Origin: Macrolepiota albuminosa
Taxonomy: Eukaryota; Basidiomycota; Agaricomycetes; Agaricales; Agaricaceae
Assembly (NCBI GenBank): GCA_027475525.1
Contig: JAMWFC010000007.1
Coordinates: forward strand, 1 to 64,000
Direction of reading: 5' to 3'
DNA: 64,000 bases
The translations under genes were made by a program, and so were the position numbers. The notes beneath the pieces are model-generated. The model had not been told where the DNA came from, did not search any database, and saw only the letters and a program-made list of their open reading frames with translations. The number at the start of each line of letters is the position of its first letter. Position 1 is the first letter of the stretch. Positions 1 to 13,019 of the stretch are shown here, piece by piece.

Positions 1-3000
1 GTTCTTGAGAACGCTTATACAAGCTCTGAACCACAAATCACATGCTTTGGACTGTTTGAGAACCTTTCAGAACGCTTGTATGCTTACATAAGCTCTGGAC
101 AGCAAGTCGCATGCTTTGAAACTGTCTGAAACCTTCTAGGACGCTTATACAGCCTCCAGATAACAAGCCACATGCTTTAAAATGCTCGCATGCTTATACA
201 AGCTCCGGAACAGCAAGTCACATGCTTCAGAACCTTCTAGAACCTTCCAGAATGCTTATACAAGCTCCTGATAACATGTCACATGCTCAGAATTCAGACA
301 CACAGTCTAAAACACTTATACGAGTCAGATCACAAGTCGCACACTTCAAAACACTTAGACAAGCCTCAGAAAACAAGCCACATGCTTCAGAATGTTCCAG
401 AACATTCTGGAATGCTTACATAAGCCTTCCACAGCATGCCATACAAAGAAAATCAGTTTGCACAAGCTTGCCACGTTAAAATCATAGTTACAACTCGTTT
501 ACAGCCTTTTTAATTACAAATCTATTATAAATCGCACCATTCCACCTCTATTATTCATCCCTCACCAACCCCTTCCAATCCCATCCAAAGCCAGGGTGTC
601 AGGTGTCAGTAGTGCTGCCGAAAGCACTTGTTTACAATTGCTAAACCCTCGCACGAGAAAAAAACGTTCCTGTCCGAAGCATTAACCTTCTAACCTTGGC
701 GGCTAACCCAGCACGCAATGCTCAGTATGTACAAGCTACAATACTGACAAATCACTGATTAACCTTCTAACCTTGGCGGCTAACCCAGCACGCAATGCTC
801 AGTATGTACAAGCTACAATACTGACAAATCACTGATTGCAAATGTGTTTCTATCCAAAGAATTAGCCTTTCAAACCTTGGTAGCTAACCCAGCATGCGAT
901 GCTTGATTTACACGTTGAAAAACAAGGCACGGTATCCGAGCTGTGTATCGCATGCTTTGAAATGCTCACACAAGCTCCAAACAACAGGCTAAATGCTTTG
1001 AGGTGCTTATACAAGCTCTGGACAATACGTCTCATGCTAGAAATCAAGCCATGTTCTTGAGAACGCTTATACAAGCTCTGAACCACAAATCACATGCTTT
1101 GGACTGTTTGAGAACCTTTCAGAACGCTTGTATGCTTACATAAGCTCTGGACAGCAAGTCGCATGCTTTGAAACTGTCTGAAACCTTCTAGGACGCTTAT
1201 ACAGCCTCCAGATAACAAGCCACATGCTTTAAAATGCTCGCATGCTTATACAAGCTCCGGAACAGCAAGTCACATGCTTCAGAACCTTCTAGAACCTTCC
1301 AGAATGCTTATACAAGCTCCTGATAACATGTCACATGCTCAGAATTCAGACACACAGTCTAAAACACTTATACGAGTCAGATCACAAGTCGCACACTTCA
1401 AAACACTTAGACAAGCCTCAGAAAACAAGCCACATGCTTCAGAATGTTCCAGAACATTCTGGAATGCTTACATAAGCCTTCCACAGCATGCCATACAAAG
1501 AAAATCAGTTTGCACAAGCTTGCCACGTTAAAATCATAGTTACAACTCGTTTACAGCCTTTTTAATTACAAATCTATTATAAATCGCACCATTCCACCTC
1601 TATTATTCATCCCTCACCAACCCCTTCCAATCCCATCCAAAGCCAGGGTGTCAGGTGTCAGTAGTGCTGCCGAAAGCACTTGTTTACAATTGCTAAACCC
1701 TCGCACGAGAAAAAAACGTTCCTGTCCGAAGCATTAACCTTCTAACCTTGGCGGCTAACCCAGCACGCAATGCTCAGTACGTACAAGCTACAATACTGAC
1801 AAATCACTGATTGTAAATGTGTTTCTATCCAAAGAATTAACCTTTCAAACCTTGATAGCTAACCCAGCATGCGATGCTTGATTTGCACGTTGAAAAACAA
1901 GGCACGGTATCCGAGCTGTGTATCGCATGCTTTGAAATGCTCACACAAGCTCCAAACAACAGGCTAAATGCTTTGAGGTGCTTATACAAGCTCTGGACAA
2001 TACGTCTCATGCTAGAAATCAAGCCATGTTCTTGAGAACGCTTATACAAGCTCTGAACCACAAATCACATGCTTTGGACTGTTTGAGAACCTTTCAGAAC
2101 GCTTGTATGCTTACATAAGCTCTGGACAGCAAGTCGCATGCTTTGAAACTGTCTGAAACCTTCTAGGACGCTTATACAGCCTCCAGATAACAAGCCACAT
2201 GCTTTAAAATGCTCGCATGCTTATACAAGCTCCGGAACAGCAAGTCACATGCTTCAGAACCTTCTAGAACCTTCCAGAATGCTTATACAAGCTCCTGATA
2301 ACATGTCACATGCTCAGAATTCAGACACACAGTCTAAAACACTTATACGAGTCAGATCACAAGTCGCACACTTCAAAACACTTAGACAAGCCTCAGAAAA
2401 CAAGCCACATGCTTCAGAATGTTCCAGAACATTCTGGAATGCTTACATAAGCCTTCCACAGCATGCCATACAAAGAAAATCAGTTTGCACAAGCTTGCCA
2501 CGTTAAAATCATAGTTACAACTCGTTTACAGCCTTTTTAATTACAAATCTATTATAAATCGCACCATTCCACCTCTATTATTCATCCCTCACCAACCCCT
2601 TCCAATCCCATCCAAAGCCAGGGTGTCAGGTGTCAGTAGTGCTGCCGAAAGCACTTGTTTACAATTGCTAAACCCTCGCACGAGAAAAAAACGTTCCTGT
2701 CCGAAGCATTAACCTTCTAACCTTGGCGGCTAACCCAGCACGCAATGCTCAGTACGTACAAGCTACAATACTGACAAATCACTGATTGTAAATGTGTTTC
2801 TATCCAAAGAATTAACCTTTCAAACCTTGATAGCTAACCCAGCATGCGATGCTTGATTTGCACGTTGAAAAACAAGGCACGGTATCCGAGCTGTGTATCG
2901 CATGCTTTGAAATGCTCACACAAGCTCCAAACAACAGGCTAAATGCTTTGAGGTGCTTATACAAGCTCTGGACAATACGTCTCATGCTAGAAATCAAGCC

Positions 3001-6000
3001 ATGTTCTTGAGAACGCTTATACAAGCTCTGAACCACAAATCACATGCTTTGGACTGTTTGAGAACCTTTCAGAACGCTTGTATGCTTACATAAGCTCTGG
3101 ACAGCAAGTCGCATGCTTTGAAACTGTCTGAAACCTTCTAGGACGCTTATACAGCCTCCAGATAACAAGCCACATGCTTTAAAATGCTCGCATGCTTATA
3201 CAAGCTCCGGAACAGCAAGTCACATGCTTCAGAACCTTCTAGAACCTTCCAGAATGCTTATACAAGCTCCTGATAACATGTCACATGCTCAGAATTCAGA
3301 CACACAGTCTAAAACACTTATACGAGTCAGATCACAAGTCGCACACTTCAAAACACTTAGACAAGCCTCAGAAAACAAGCCACATGCTTCAGAATGTTCC
3401 AGAACATTCTGGAATGCTTACATAAGCCTTCCACAGCATGCCATACAAAGAAAATCAGTTTGCACAAGCTTGCCACGTTAAAATCATAGTTACAACTCGT
3501 TTACAGCCTTTTTAATTACAAATCTATTATAAATCGCACCATTCCACCTCTATTATTCATCCCTCACCAACCCCTTCCAATCCCATCCAAAGCCAGGGTG
3601 TCAGGTGTCAGTAGTGCTGCCGAAAGCACTTGTTTACAATTGCTAAACCCTCGCACGAGAAAAAAACGTTCCTGTCCGAAGCATTAACCTTCTAACCTTG
3701 GCGGCTAACCCAGCACGCAATGCTCAGTACGTACAAGCTACAATACTGACAAATCACTGATTGTAAATGTGTTTCTATCCAAAGAATTAACCTTTCAAAC
3801 CTTGATAGCTAACCCAGCATGCGATGCTTGATTTGCACGTTGAAAAACAAGGCACGGTATCCGAGCTGTGTATCGCATGCTTTGAAATGCTCACACAAGC
3901 TCCAAACAACAGGCTAAATGCTTTGAGGTGCTTATACAAGCTCTGGACAATACGTCTCATGCTAGAAATCAAGCCATGTTCTTGAGAACGCTTATACAAG
4001 CTCTGAACCACAAATCACATGCTTTGGACTGTTTGAGAACCTTTCAGAACGCTTGTATGCTTACATAAGCTCTGGACAGCAAGTCGCATGCTTTGAAACT
4101 GTCTGAAACCTTCTAGGACGCTTATACAGCCTCCAGATAACAAGCCACATGCTTTAAAATGCTCGCATGCTTATACAAGCTCCGGAACAGCAAGTCACAT
4201 GCTTCAGAACCTTCTAGAACCTTCCAGAATGCTTATACAAGCTCCTGATAACATGTCACATGCTCAGAATTCAGACACACAGTCTAAAACACTTATACGA
4301 GTCAGATCACAAGTCGCACACTTCAAAACACTTAGACAAGCCTCAGAAAACAAGCCACATGCTTCAGAATGTTCCAGAACATTCTGGAATGCTTACATAA
4401 GCCTTCCACAGCATGCCATACAAAGAAAATCAGTTTGCACAAGCTTGCCACGTTAAAATCATAGTTACAACTCGTTTACAGCCTTTTTAATTACAAATCT
4501 ATTATAAATCGCACCATTCCACCTCTATTATTCATCCCTCACCAACCCCTTCCAATCCCATCCAAAGCCAGGGTGTCAGGTGTCAGTAGTGCTGCCGAAA
4601 GCACTTGTTTACAATTGCTAAACCCTCGCACGAGAAAAAAACGTTCCTGTCCGAAGCATTAACCTTCTAACCTTGGCGGCTAACCCAGCACGCAATGCTC
4701 AGTACGTACAAGCTACAATACTGACAAATCACTGATTGTAAATGTGTTTCTATCCAAAGAATTAACCTTTCAAACCTTGATAGCTAACCCAGCATGCGAT
4801 GCTTGATTTGCACGTTGAAAAACAAGGCACGGTATCCGAGCTGTGTATCGCATGCTTTGAAATGCTCACACAAGCTCCAAACAACAGGCTAAATGCTTTG
4901 AGGTGCTTATACAAGCTCTGGACAATACGTCTCATGCTAGAAATCAAGCCATGTTCTTGAGAACGCTTATACAAGCTCTGAACCACAAATCACATGCTTT
5001 GGACTGTTTGAGAACCTTTCAGAACGCTTGTATGCTTACATAAGCTCTGGACAGCAAGTCGCATGCTTTGAAACTGTCTGAAACCTTCTAGGACGCTTAT
5101 ACAGCCTCCAGATAACAAGCCACATGCTTTAAAATGCTCGCATGCTTATACAAGCTCCGGAACAGCAAGTCACATGCTTCAGAACCTTCTAGAACCTTCC
5201 AGAATGCTTATACAAGCTCCTGATAACATGTCACATGCTCAGAATTCAGACACACAGTCTAAAACACTTATACGAGTCAGATCACAAGTCGCACACTTCA
5301 AAACACTTAGACAAGCCTCAGAAAACAAGCCACATGCTTCAGAATGTTCCAGAACATTCTGGAATGCTTACATAAGCCTTCCACAGCATGCCATACAAAG
5401 AAAATCAGTTTGCACAAGCTTGCCACGTTAAAATCATAGTTACAACTCGTTTACAGCCTTTTTAATTACAAATCTATTATAAATCGCACCATTCCACCTC
5501 TATTATTCATCCCTCACCAACCCCTTCCAATCCCATCCAAAGCCAGGGTGTCAGGTGTCAGTAGTGCTGCCGAAAGCACTTGTTTACAATTGCTAAACCC
5601 TCGCACGAGAAAAAAACGTTCCTGTCCGAAGCATTAACCTTCTAACCTTGGCGGCTAACCCAGCACGCAATGCTCAGTACGTACAAGCTACAATACTGAC
5701 AAATCACTGATTGTAAATGTGTTTCTATCCAAAGAATTAACCTTTCAAACCTTGATAGCTAACCCAGCATGCGATGCTTGATTTGCACGTTGAAAAACAA
5801 GGCACGGTATCCGAGCTGTGTATCGCATGCTTTGAAATGCTCACACAAGCTCCAAACAACAGGCTAAATGCTTTGAGGTGCTTATACAAGCTCTGGACAA
5901 TACGTCTCATGCTAGAAATCAAGCCATGTTCTTGAGAACGCTTATACAAGCTCTGAACCACAAATCACATGCTTTGGACTGTTTGAGAACCTTTCAGAAC

Positions 6001-6558
6001 GCTTGTATGCTTACATAAGCTCTGGACAGCAAGTCGCATGCTTTGAAACTGTCTGAAACCTTCTAGGACGCTTATACAGCCTCCAGATAACAAGCCACAT
6101 GCTTTAAAATGCTCGCATGCTTATACAAGCTCCGGAACAGCAAGTCACATGCTTCAGAACCTTCTAGAACCTTCCAGAATGCTTATACAAGCTCCTGATA
6201 ACATGTCACATGCTCAGAATTCAGACACACAGTCTAAAACACTTATACGAGTCAGATCACAAGTCGCACACTTCAAAACACTTAGACAAGCCTCAGAAAA
6301 CAAGCCACATGCTTCAGAATGTTCCAGAACATTCTGGAATGCTTACATAAGCCTTCCACAGCATGCCATACAAAGAAAATCAGTTTGCACAAGCTTGCCA
6401 CGTTAAAATCATAGTTACAACTCGTTTACAGCCTTTTTAATTACAAATCTATTATAAATCGCACCATTCCACCTCTATTATTCATCCCTCACCAACCCCT
6501 TCCAATCCCATCCAAAGCCAGGGTGTCAGGTGTCAGTAGTGCTGCCGAAAGCACTTGT
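1..6558. repeat. 975-bp tandem satellite array, seven units
   Basis: Units begin at 1, 1053, 2028, 3003, 3978, 4953 and 5928. Units 2-6 are 975 bp and look identical by eye; unit 1 is 1052 bp because of a 77-bp duplication and carries several substitutions, and unit 7 stops after about 631 bp at 6558. Inside each unit a degenerate sub-repeat of roughly 40-60 bp recurs (motifs like cttatacaagctc and acatgctt), so the array is nested. Short open frames of 85 and 74 codons repeat in every unit but show no protein-like features. The array runs off the left edge. Homogenised middle units with a diverged edge unit are typical of satellite turnover. Confidence 0.97.
681..834. repeat. 77-bp exact tandem duplication in satellite unit 1
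   Basis: The segment starting attaaccttc at 681 repeats exactly at 758. It alone accounts for unit 1 being 1052 instead of 975 bp, and it sits at the diverged edge of the array. Confidence 0.95.
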
Positions 6559-7300
6559 CACAGATTTAAGGTTTGCCTGGGAAAGTCTTTCTTAATCTGG
6601 TAACAACTATATTTTCTTTTATAATATAAGCTATTCATTCAGGCATTGTTTCTGTGTATGTTTACAAGGCTTTTTTGAATATTATCACACGGGAAATGTC
6701 TATAGACAAAGACATGTAGCTAAACGCGATCACATGGAGCGTGTTTTGTACTGACTCTCGACACGTTATTATTTGTCTGTATTTAACAGCACTCCTTGTG
6801 CTTTCAAAGCTTCAGTAGTCAGCGTTGATATGTGTCCCATCTCCAGGGTATGTATGATATACTCTTTTCATGGTAAGCCTGTTCTTTCTACGAAAAAAAG
6901 TACCTTAGACTCATATTTATCTTTCTTTTCAGTCCCGTGGTAGGTTCGAGTCCTTCCCGGGACATTTTCACGCTCGCGCTTCTTCACTTTTTTCAACCCA
7001 CAACGTATACATCACTGTCTACTTCTGCGTTCCAGCTATTCATCCGATCATCCAGTGGCGTGCATGTTCGACTTGTACAGCAGCTCTTCGAATCTTCGAT
7101 AACATCCCACGCCCCAACTGGTCAGTTTATCCCATCATTTCCATAAACTTTCGAAATCGACGGTCCAACGTCAATAGTTAGGAGATATCCGGATGTCAAA
7201 GGTCAAAGGTCGAGAAAACTCATGCGCTTTCAGATTCCGCACATTTTTGACAACGTTTTCCGTATCGCTGTTCCACAGTTCCACTCGCCACTCCATTTGA
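6559..7300. other. Spacer without a recognisable gene
   Basis: AT-rich sequence after the satellite breaks off. It holds a short ATG-led stretch at about 6830 followed by a GTATGT...TTTTCAG segment that looks like an intron, and a tRNA T-arm-like fragment at 6933-6964. No protein family is recognised. Confidence 0.6.
6933..6964 (+). other. tRNA 3'-half-like fragment (B-box motif)
   Basis: The sequence contains GGTTCGAGTCC, a match to the RNA polymerase III B-box, followed by CCTTCCCGGGACA, which resembles a T-arm plus acceptor 3' strand. No D-arm, anticodon arm or convincing 5' acceptor strand precedes it, so a functional tRNA is not supported. It may be a tRNA-derived SINE remnant; similar pieces occur at 44475 and 46230 on the minus strand. 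Confidence 0.4.
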
Positions 7301-7319
7301 GCTCATTCTGCCTGCCAAA

Positions 7320-7700
7320 TTGGTGAAACGTAGAGGGACGTTAGCAAAGTTATGCTGGAATGGCGAGGATGAGACTGCCCTGATACGGGCACAGACTGTA
7401 CGTGAGGGACAGGAGCGGAAAGAACAGGACGAGCAGAGGGAGAAAGGGAGCGGAGCGTGGATGGTGTGGGAACGGACAAGTTATGATAGGGAGAGGATGG
7501 ATACGAGCTTGCTTCCTGAATGGACGTATGCGAAGGCGTTGGTGTTGAGGATTGCGGAGGGGGTGAGTGTTCAGTTTCCCTCTTATTATCTTCCCTCCCT
7601 TTTGCTTTCTCTGAGATGTGGGACGCTGACGTGTATATATTTACAGGACAAAGCGGATTCTACATCTGTACGCAGGGGATACTGGGCAGGCAGGCGTATG
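7320..7700 (+). pseudogene. Unidentified exon-like remnants upstream of the kinase fragment
   Basis: An open frame from 7320 encodes a charged segment ending in WTYAKALVLRIAEG, followed by a good intron candidate (GTGAGT at about 7563 to TTACAG at about 7647). The next exon-like piece can be read as TKRILHLYAGDTGQAG. I do not recognise the family. It is separated by a pyrimidine-rich stretch from the histidine kinase fragment and probably belongs to a different, truncated gene. Confidence 0.3.
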
Positions 7701-7794
7701 TCCCTGATGTGTTTTTTCCCCTCTTTTTTTCCTTCCTCCCCATGGTGCCCTCGTGTCCCGCCTCCCTTTGCTTCTTCGCGCCCCCCAATCGAAG

Positions 7795-9429
7795 CAGGCC
7801 GCATGGCGATGGAAGCCGTGTCGTACTCACTCCGACAAACTGTCTTCAGGATCCTAAAAACGCTTGTTGTGCGCGCGTTGCAGAACCTCGACCTCACGTA
7901 CGACATCGAGCCGGACATCCCTGACCAGCTCATCAGCGACTCGCTCTGCCTCCGGCAGGTCATCACAAAACTCGTCAGCAATGCGATCACGTTCACGCTG
8001 AGCAAGATGTCAAGAAAGGGCCACGTCGCTCAGCACGCGCTTGTTGACGCTCGATGACCAGAGTGTCACTATTGAGTTTTGTGTCATGGATACCGGCATC
8101 GGCATCGGCATCGCCAAGGATAAGTTGAATTTGATTTCTGTCAGGCGGATGGGTTGACGACTAGGGTGCGTTTTGATTTTTTCCTTGGTACAGGAGGCTA
8201 ATCTGATTTACGTAGGAGTATGATGGGACGGGGCTTGGGCTTTCGATATCGAAGCGGCTGATCAATCTCATGCAGGGAACATGTGGGTGGAGGGCGAGGT
8301 GTCCAACGGATTCTTCTTCACCATTACCCTCAGAGATCAGCCATTCGTCGATCAAGAGCACGCTTTCGAAGATGTCGCCGTTTGCGAAACACACGATTTT
8401 GTTCGTGGATTCGTTGTTTGATGGTACGGGCGTAGTGGAGCGCATCAAGGAGCTGTGTTTGCGTCCACATCTCGTGCATCATGTCGCGGAGGTCGTGGAT
8501 AAGGAAAAGTGTCCACATATTGATACCATCGTCGTTGATTCGTTGACTGTCGTGAGTTGTTTCCCCCTCTCTTGGTTTGCTTTTCAGTGACCAGTTTGTT
8601 AGACTGAATCTATTCGCGAGTACGAGCACCTCCGCTATATACCCATCGTGTTCCTGGCCCCCTCGATGCCCCGCCTTAATCGTAAGTTACCTGTTTATCT
8701 CATGTATAATGTCATCTGTGACGGCTTGGTACAGTGAAATGATGTCTCGACAACAGCATAAGCGCACAACTCACGACACCCGTCACGGCACAGGACCTGG
8801 TGTCTGCGCTCATCTCTGCGCTAGAATCAAACACCCTCAGCCCCGTCGCAGCGCCCAACGACGTCATTTTCGATATGCTCCTCGCGGAAGACAACCTCGT
8901 CAACAAGAAACTTGCAGTCAAGATCCTGGAAAAGTACGGGCATACGGTCGAGATTGCGGAGAATGGGAGTTTGGTGGTTGATGCGTTTAAGAGCAGGGTT
9001 GCGCAGAAGAAGCAGTTTGAATACAAACTTGTGAGTTGCGGGCATGTGTAGCTGCGTTCGTGCCCATTGATTGATTGATTGGTTTCGGGCGGGGTAGATG
9101 GATGTGTCGATGCCGTTTATGGGTGGTATGGAGGCGACGGAACTTATACGTTCGTATGAGATGCGTCGTGGGCTTGCGCCTACTCCGATTATCGCTCCTA
9201 CGGCCCATGCTAGTGAGTCCCAAATCTTTTCGCCAGATGTTTTCTAATACTTGATGTTTGATAGTGATTGGTGATCGCGAGCGCTGCATTCAGGCTGGTA
9301 TGGACGACCATATCACTAGTGCGTGGACCCTTGTTCTTTACTTTTCTTCACGTTTGATGCGCTGCAGAACCTCTCCGTCGTGGTGATCTCTTCAACGCGA
9401 TTGGAAAGCTCGCTGGCGAGAGGCGCTGA
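7795..9429 (+). pseudogene. Truncated group III (Nik1/Os-1 type) hybrid histidine kinase
   Basis: The fragment starts at the linker IEAGRM just after where the phospho-accepting H-box should lie, so the HAMP repeats and catalytic His are absent. The ATPase domain is recognisable: an N-box (VITKLVSNAI), a G1-like DTGIGIG stretch and a G2 box (GTGLGLSISKRL, 8220-8265). The receiver keeps its acidic pair (LLAEDN), phospho-acceptor Asp (MDVSMPFMGG), Thr (PTAHA) and Lys (KPLRRGDL), and ends at a TGA at 9427. At least five family-type introns remain. Frames are broken: a deletion removes the residues after KDKLNLI near 8135, and shifts occur near 8277 and 8345. The parent family controls fungal osmotic signalling through HOG; this copy cannot autophosphorylate in the usual way. 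Confidence 0.9.
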
Positions 9430-10600
9430 TCTGGGCACAGACTGTATCGACTGGAATGGCAGCGGTGAGTGAAACTCTAAGATGTTTTTTGGTGGATCGC
9501 TCATTCATAGTAAGGTATTGAGGCTCTGGATAGACGTTGCCGTTTGCTTTGACGGTGATGATTTCCTTTGGGATGGTCGAAGTGGCAACGGCTTCCCTAT
9601 GGCTTTGCAGGTTGTGTCTGGAGGCGTGCTCGAGCAGCAGCAGCAGCGATAAGCATGTCGGTCCCCGTGGAGACGTTTAGGCTACGAGGTCGGGGTTTGC
9701 GTCGACGTTCTCGAGAGTTGGTTTCGACTGCGATACCTGTTTAGATGAAAGTTTGACGTGTACTACGGGAGCCGGTGTAAGCTTTGATGGTGCAGGAGGA
9801 ACTTTGTGGCGAGAATGGATTGACATGGCTCTCGGCCATGAGATGACTGGCTGTGGTGTTGCAGAGGGTGGAGAAGGCATGTCTTCAAGCGATCTTGACT
9901 TACTGCGGTTCCAACTCACTTTTTTCAGGAGACTTGCTTGTTGATTGCGATGATGAAGATTGGAAAATATCATCTTCCACGCGGACCTTTCAGGCTGGTT
10001 CCTTTCGTTCTTTTTTTTTTTTCACCTCAAACTTCCAACACGTTGCCTAACGTCTGCCGTTTCCAAAGTCCGGGCTTAATACAGCACGGGCAGCATGTCG
10101 CACCTGGCCTGAGTCCTCGCACGTTCGACTCGTGCAGGGACTTTTTCCTCTCCCCTATTCCCATTCGTACCTCAGTTTCACTTCCACGTTAGAAGATGTT
10201 TCTTCCACGTAAACCTCCGAACTCGAAGCAACTACCGTACCCCCCTCCAACATCTGCTCCGAGGTAACACACATTCGACACAAGGAAAATTCGTACAGCT
10301 GGTCCCTTTCGTTCTTTCTTTTTCACCTCCAAACTTAAGAACATCTTCCTCACCCAAGAATCAACCGCTCCTTTACGCTCGCCCAGAACCACAATCTCGA
10401 CTATCGCAGCGGCATGTTGCAGAGATGGAACAAGTTTCGCTTTTCCAATGGTTATTCCAATGGTTATATCGAAGTCTCTGTTGTCCTTCCTGGCGCGAAT
10501 CTAGAGTCAAAAGGGCTACGTGAGTATCTTAGGTTCACCAAGTATTTCAGCCCCGACCGCATCGTCTTACGTCCCCGATCTTCCATGACTTGTTCGGATT
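9430..10600. other. Region without a recognisable gene
   Basis: Low-complexity and pyrimidine-rich tracts, including a run of T near 10010. A stretch around 9975-10045 (cctttcgttctttttt, then tcacctc) recurs in degenerate form around 10295-10335, suggesting an old local duplication. Open frames on both strands are short and unconvincing. I see no known protein. Confidence 0.5.
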
Positions 10601-10618
10601 TAGGTGTCGGATGCAAAG

Positions 10619-11204
10619 TCAGGTCTTCCCGAGCTCGTACCACTTGAGGTCGCCGGTTGCGCCGGACCAGAGATCAACAGCCTCCCAGAAGGGGTCGTCG
10701 CCGGGATAAAAAGAGTGGCCATCGACGTTGAAATCTCCGGAGAAGACGAGCTGGTACTTCTTGTGTGGGCCTTGGCTTCGTCGGGTGTGGCGCTGTCTAT
10801 GAGGTCAGGCATCTGGGAAGAGAACAGGCATTTGGCCTGTGACGTCGATGCGTGAGTTGCGTGCTTCATTTGCTATAAACCGTGAGCACCGGGTAAAACA
10901 CAAATGGACGCGGTAGCACGAGCACGAGTTCAACCAGTACCGCAACGTTGAGAATCCTGTGCCATGGAAACCCCGTCTTGCGCATCCCATGCACCGTGGG
11001 ATCAACGAGATCCTCCTCGTCGGCCGGCTCCAGCCCGTCTGGCCCGGGATCGTACTCGTAAGGCCACCAAGACTCCCCGCGGCGACCCCGGAAACACCGA
11101 CTCGTGCCGTGATAGAGGATGCTTTGAGTCCGCAGACACGACAGATTGCCAAACTTTGGCGGCGGCAGCTGCTGCGCAGAATCCCAGGACCTATGTAGAA
11201 TCAT
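10619..11204 (-). pseudogene. 5' fragment of a KRE6/SKN1-type beta-glucan synthesis protein (GH16)
   Basis: Read on the minus strand, an N-terminal part with an acidic WPYEYDPGPDGLEP segment leads into a hydrophobic membrane anchor (ILNVAVLVELVLVL...FVFYPVLTVY). A candidate intron follows. The next exon starts the luminal GH16-like domain with LVFSGDFNVDGHSFYPGDD and PFWEAVDLWSGATGDLKWYE, which matches the well conserved KRE6/SKN1 motif. It then stops at a TGA (10619-10621) after only about 50 residues of the domain. The family acts in beta-1,6-glucan assembly in the secretory pathway. Most of the catalytic domain is missing, so this is a dead fragment. Identification rests on the GDDPFWEAVDLW motif beside a type II membrane anchor. 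Confidence 0.82.
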
Positions 11205-11640
11205 TGTAGGTACTTCAACCGTCGGATAACGTCAAACGAGTAGGAGTACCGAGACAGATTGTGTGTGCTTTCATTGGTTCCAACGGTAAATTCATTAGAG
11301 TCCTTATCACCTTCTCGCAGCGCAAAATATAGATGACGAGTATCTTTGCCAGCTTCAAACCGTGCACTTTCGCGCGTAAGGCTTTAAAAATGACATCAAC
11401 AGTCAAACTCTCAGCATTGACTCCCATTGGTATCAGGCGGAACTCATAGGTGCGCTCGAAATAGCCGTACTCGCCTCGCACTGATCAAGAAACAATGTTG
11501 TCACGGCAAGCACAGAATGACATGAGGCTTCCCAAGTCCTCTTATCGTGCAGGTGTTCTGCCGCACAGTAGTGCCTGTATCCGTTAATAAAACGAAGGCT
11601 GCTGAAAGACAACATCCGCGAAAGACAACATGTGTTATGT
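11205..11640. other. Open stretch of uncertain coding status
   Basis: An 88-codon minus-strand frame (11481-11215) beginning MRGEYGYFERTYEFRL is free of stops but matches nothing I know. It may be another exon remnant or chance. No regulatory element is evident. Confidence 0.3.
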
Positions 11641-11829
11641 CCAGGTTACACTTATAAAGTATACTTGTACTTGTACTTGTACCTCAAGTTTAGCAATAAA
11701 GAATCTTAACGGGTACAATCCAGACCAACTTTCCAGTAAGAGAACATTGAGAGGGCAGCATATATGCGACACAAAAAAACTTGATAGACTCGCCGAGGTG
11801 AACTCAGGTTCATGAACCACCAGATCAGT

Positions 11830-12862
11830 GCCTTCAGTCATCAGACCGACCCCGGTCCCGCTCATGGTCCCGTCCATAACCGCGGTCGCGGTCCCTATCA
11901 CCCCGATCATAGTCTTGATAGCCTCCCGGTCACCCCGGTCCCGGTCTTAAGGCGGTAGATGCTGTCGATCATGAGGGGAGAGTCCGCGTTGTCTACTGGG
12001 CGACGCATCTTCTGAATCAGACGATGTGACGTTATAAGCGCGCGCATGCGGTGAAGAGGTGATCGGAAGAACGAGGTTGGATGCGGACCGTCGTGTTGGA
12101 GTAGGAATAGCGATGGGCGTCGATGCAGAGTTTTGCGTCAATGTGCCGGTCAAGGCCAGTCGTGCTTCTTCAATCGCCTGAACCCATTCTTACACTTCTC
12201 CAGGGGTCTGTCTGGGCTTGCAAATAAAACGTTCTGACGGGGGAGACAAGCCCAAATGTATTTTCGTGTCGCTTTAGAGTCACTTGTATACACGAGTGAA
12301 CGTCAGAAAGCTCGAGAAGTCGGAGGAGCTGATATTCGGCGGAACTCTTGTAGTACGCCAGATGAGCGGGGCGTAACACGAACCACCGTTTCTTCCACGT
12401 CTAGAAGGAACAACATGAACATGAGCAGTATGACATGTACAACGTCACTCACCTTTCGTCGGTGACCCTTCTTCCACATTTTATCACACCTTCTTCCAAG
12501 TTTTGACGTTGTCTCCGCATATCGGCAGACTTCCAGCCATCCTCTTCCTCATCTTCTTCCTCTGAATCCTCCCCACTTGCGGACCTGCGTTCAGCGATTG
12601 ATGAAAGTGCTGCGATTATCGTGGCGATAACGCCCGCCGCGTCCACCACGATCATCTTAATCGCGTGAATAACGACTGTCGTATGGGCGGGGATCATAAA
12701 ACCTTGCGACTGTTCAGAGTAATTACCAAAACAGGGGCCGCATGTAGTCAAAAAGTATCTTACAGTCATGACGCTTAGGAGGCCCATAATATCAACCAGG
12801 GGTAGGTGTCCTCGCACGTCCCCGACGAGCCTACGAGAAATGAACAACTGTTGCGGAAACAT
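11830..12862 (-). pseudogene. PH-domain protein remnant with Arg-Asp-rich C-terminus
   Basis: Minus strand, upstream to downstream. First comes an acidic linker (SEEEDEEEDGWKSADMRRQRQNLEEGVIK), then WKKGHRRK, a GTGAGT...CTAG intron, and KTWKKRWFVLRPAHLAYYK, the classic start of a pleckstrin homology domain. It continues through LLRLLELSDVHS and NTFGLVSPVRTFYLQAQT to EWVQAIEEARLAL at the C-terminal helix. The domain is split by a 1-nt frameshift and an in-frame TAA near 12190. Past it lie a Ser/Thr/Pro-rich stretch and an RD-repeat tail near 11830-11955 in another frame. PH domains bind phosphoinositides at membranes; which protein this came from is not clear. The surviving exon-intron structure shows it is a decayed genomic copy, not a retrocopy. 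Confidence 0.8.
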
Positions 12863-13019
12863 GGGTAGAAATCTCTAACCTTTTCTACAGTCATAGTCTT
12901 GCCCATGAGTTCGGTGGAATTCGGAGGCGGTGAGTTAGAATTTGATTTTCACTATGAGTGCGTATTCCCCTTCCTATTCTTCATTGACAACCATGATAAC
13001 TCAACACCCTCCACACCCT

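Noticed and set aside
222..6406. Seven copies of an 85-codon frame and six of a 74-codon frame in the satellite
   Set aside because: They repeat only because the DNA repeats; no codon bias, domain or start context distinguishes them.
1..6558. CRISPR-like array
   Set aside because: Units are about 1 kb and contiguous without unique spacers, and the genome is eukaryotic.
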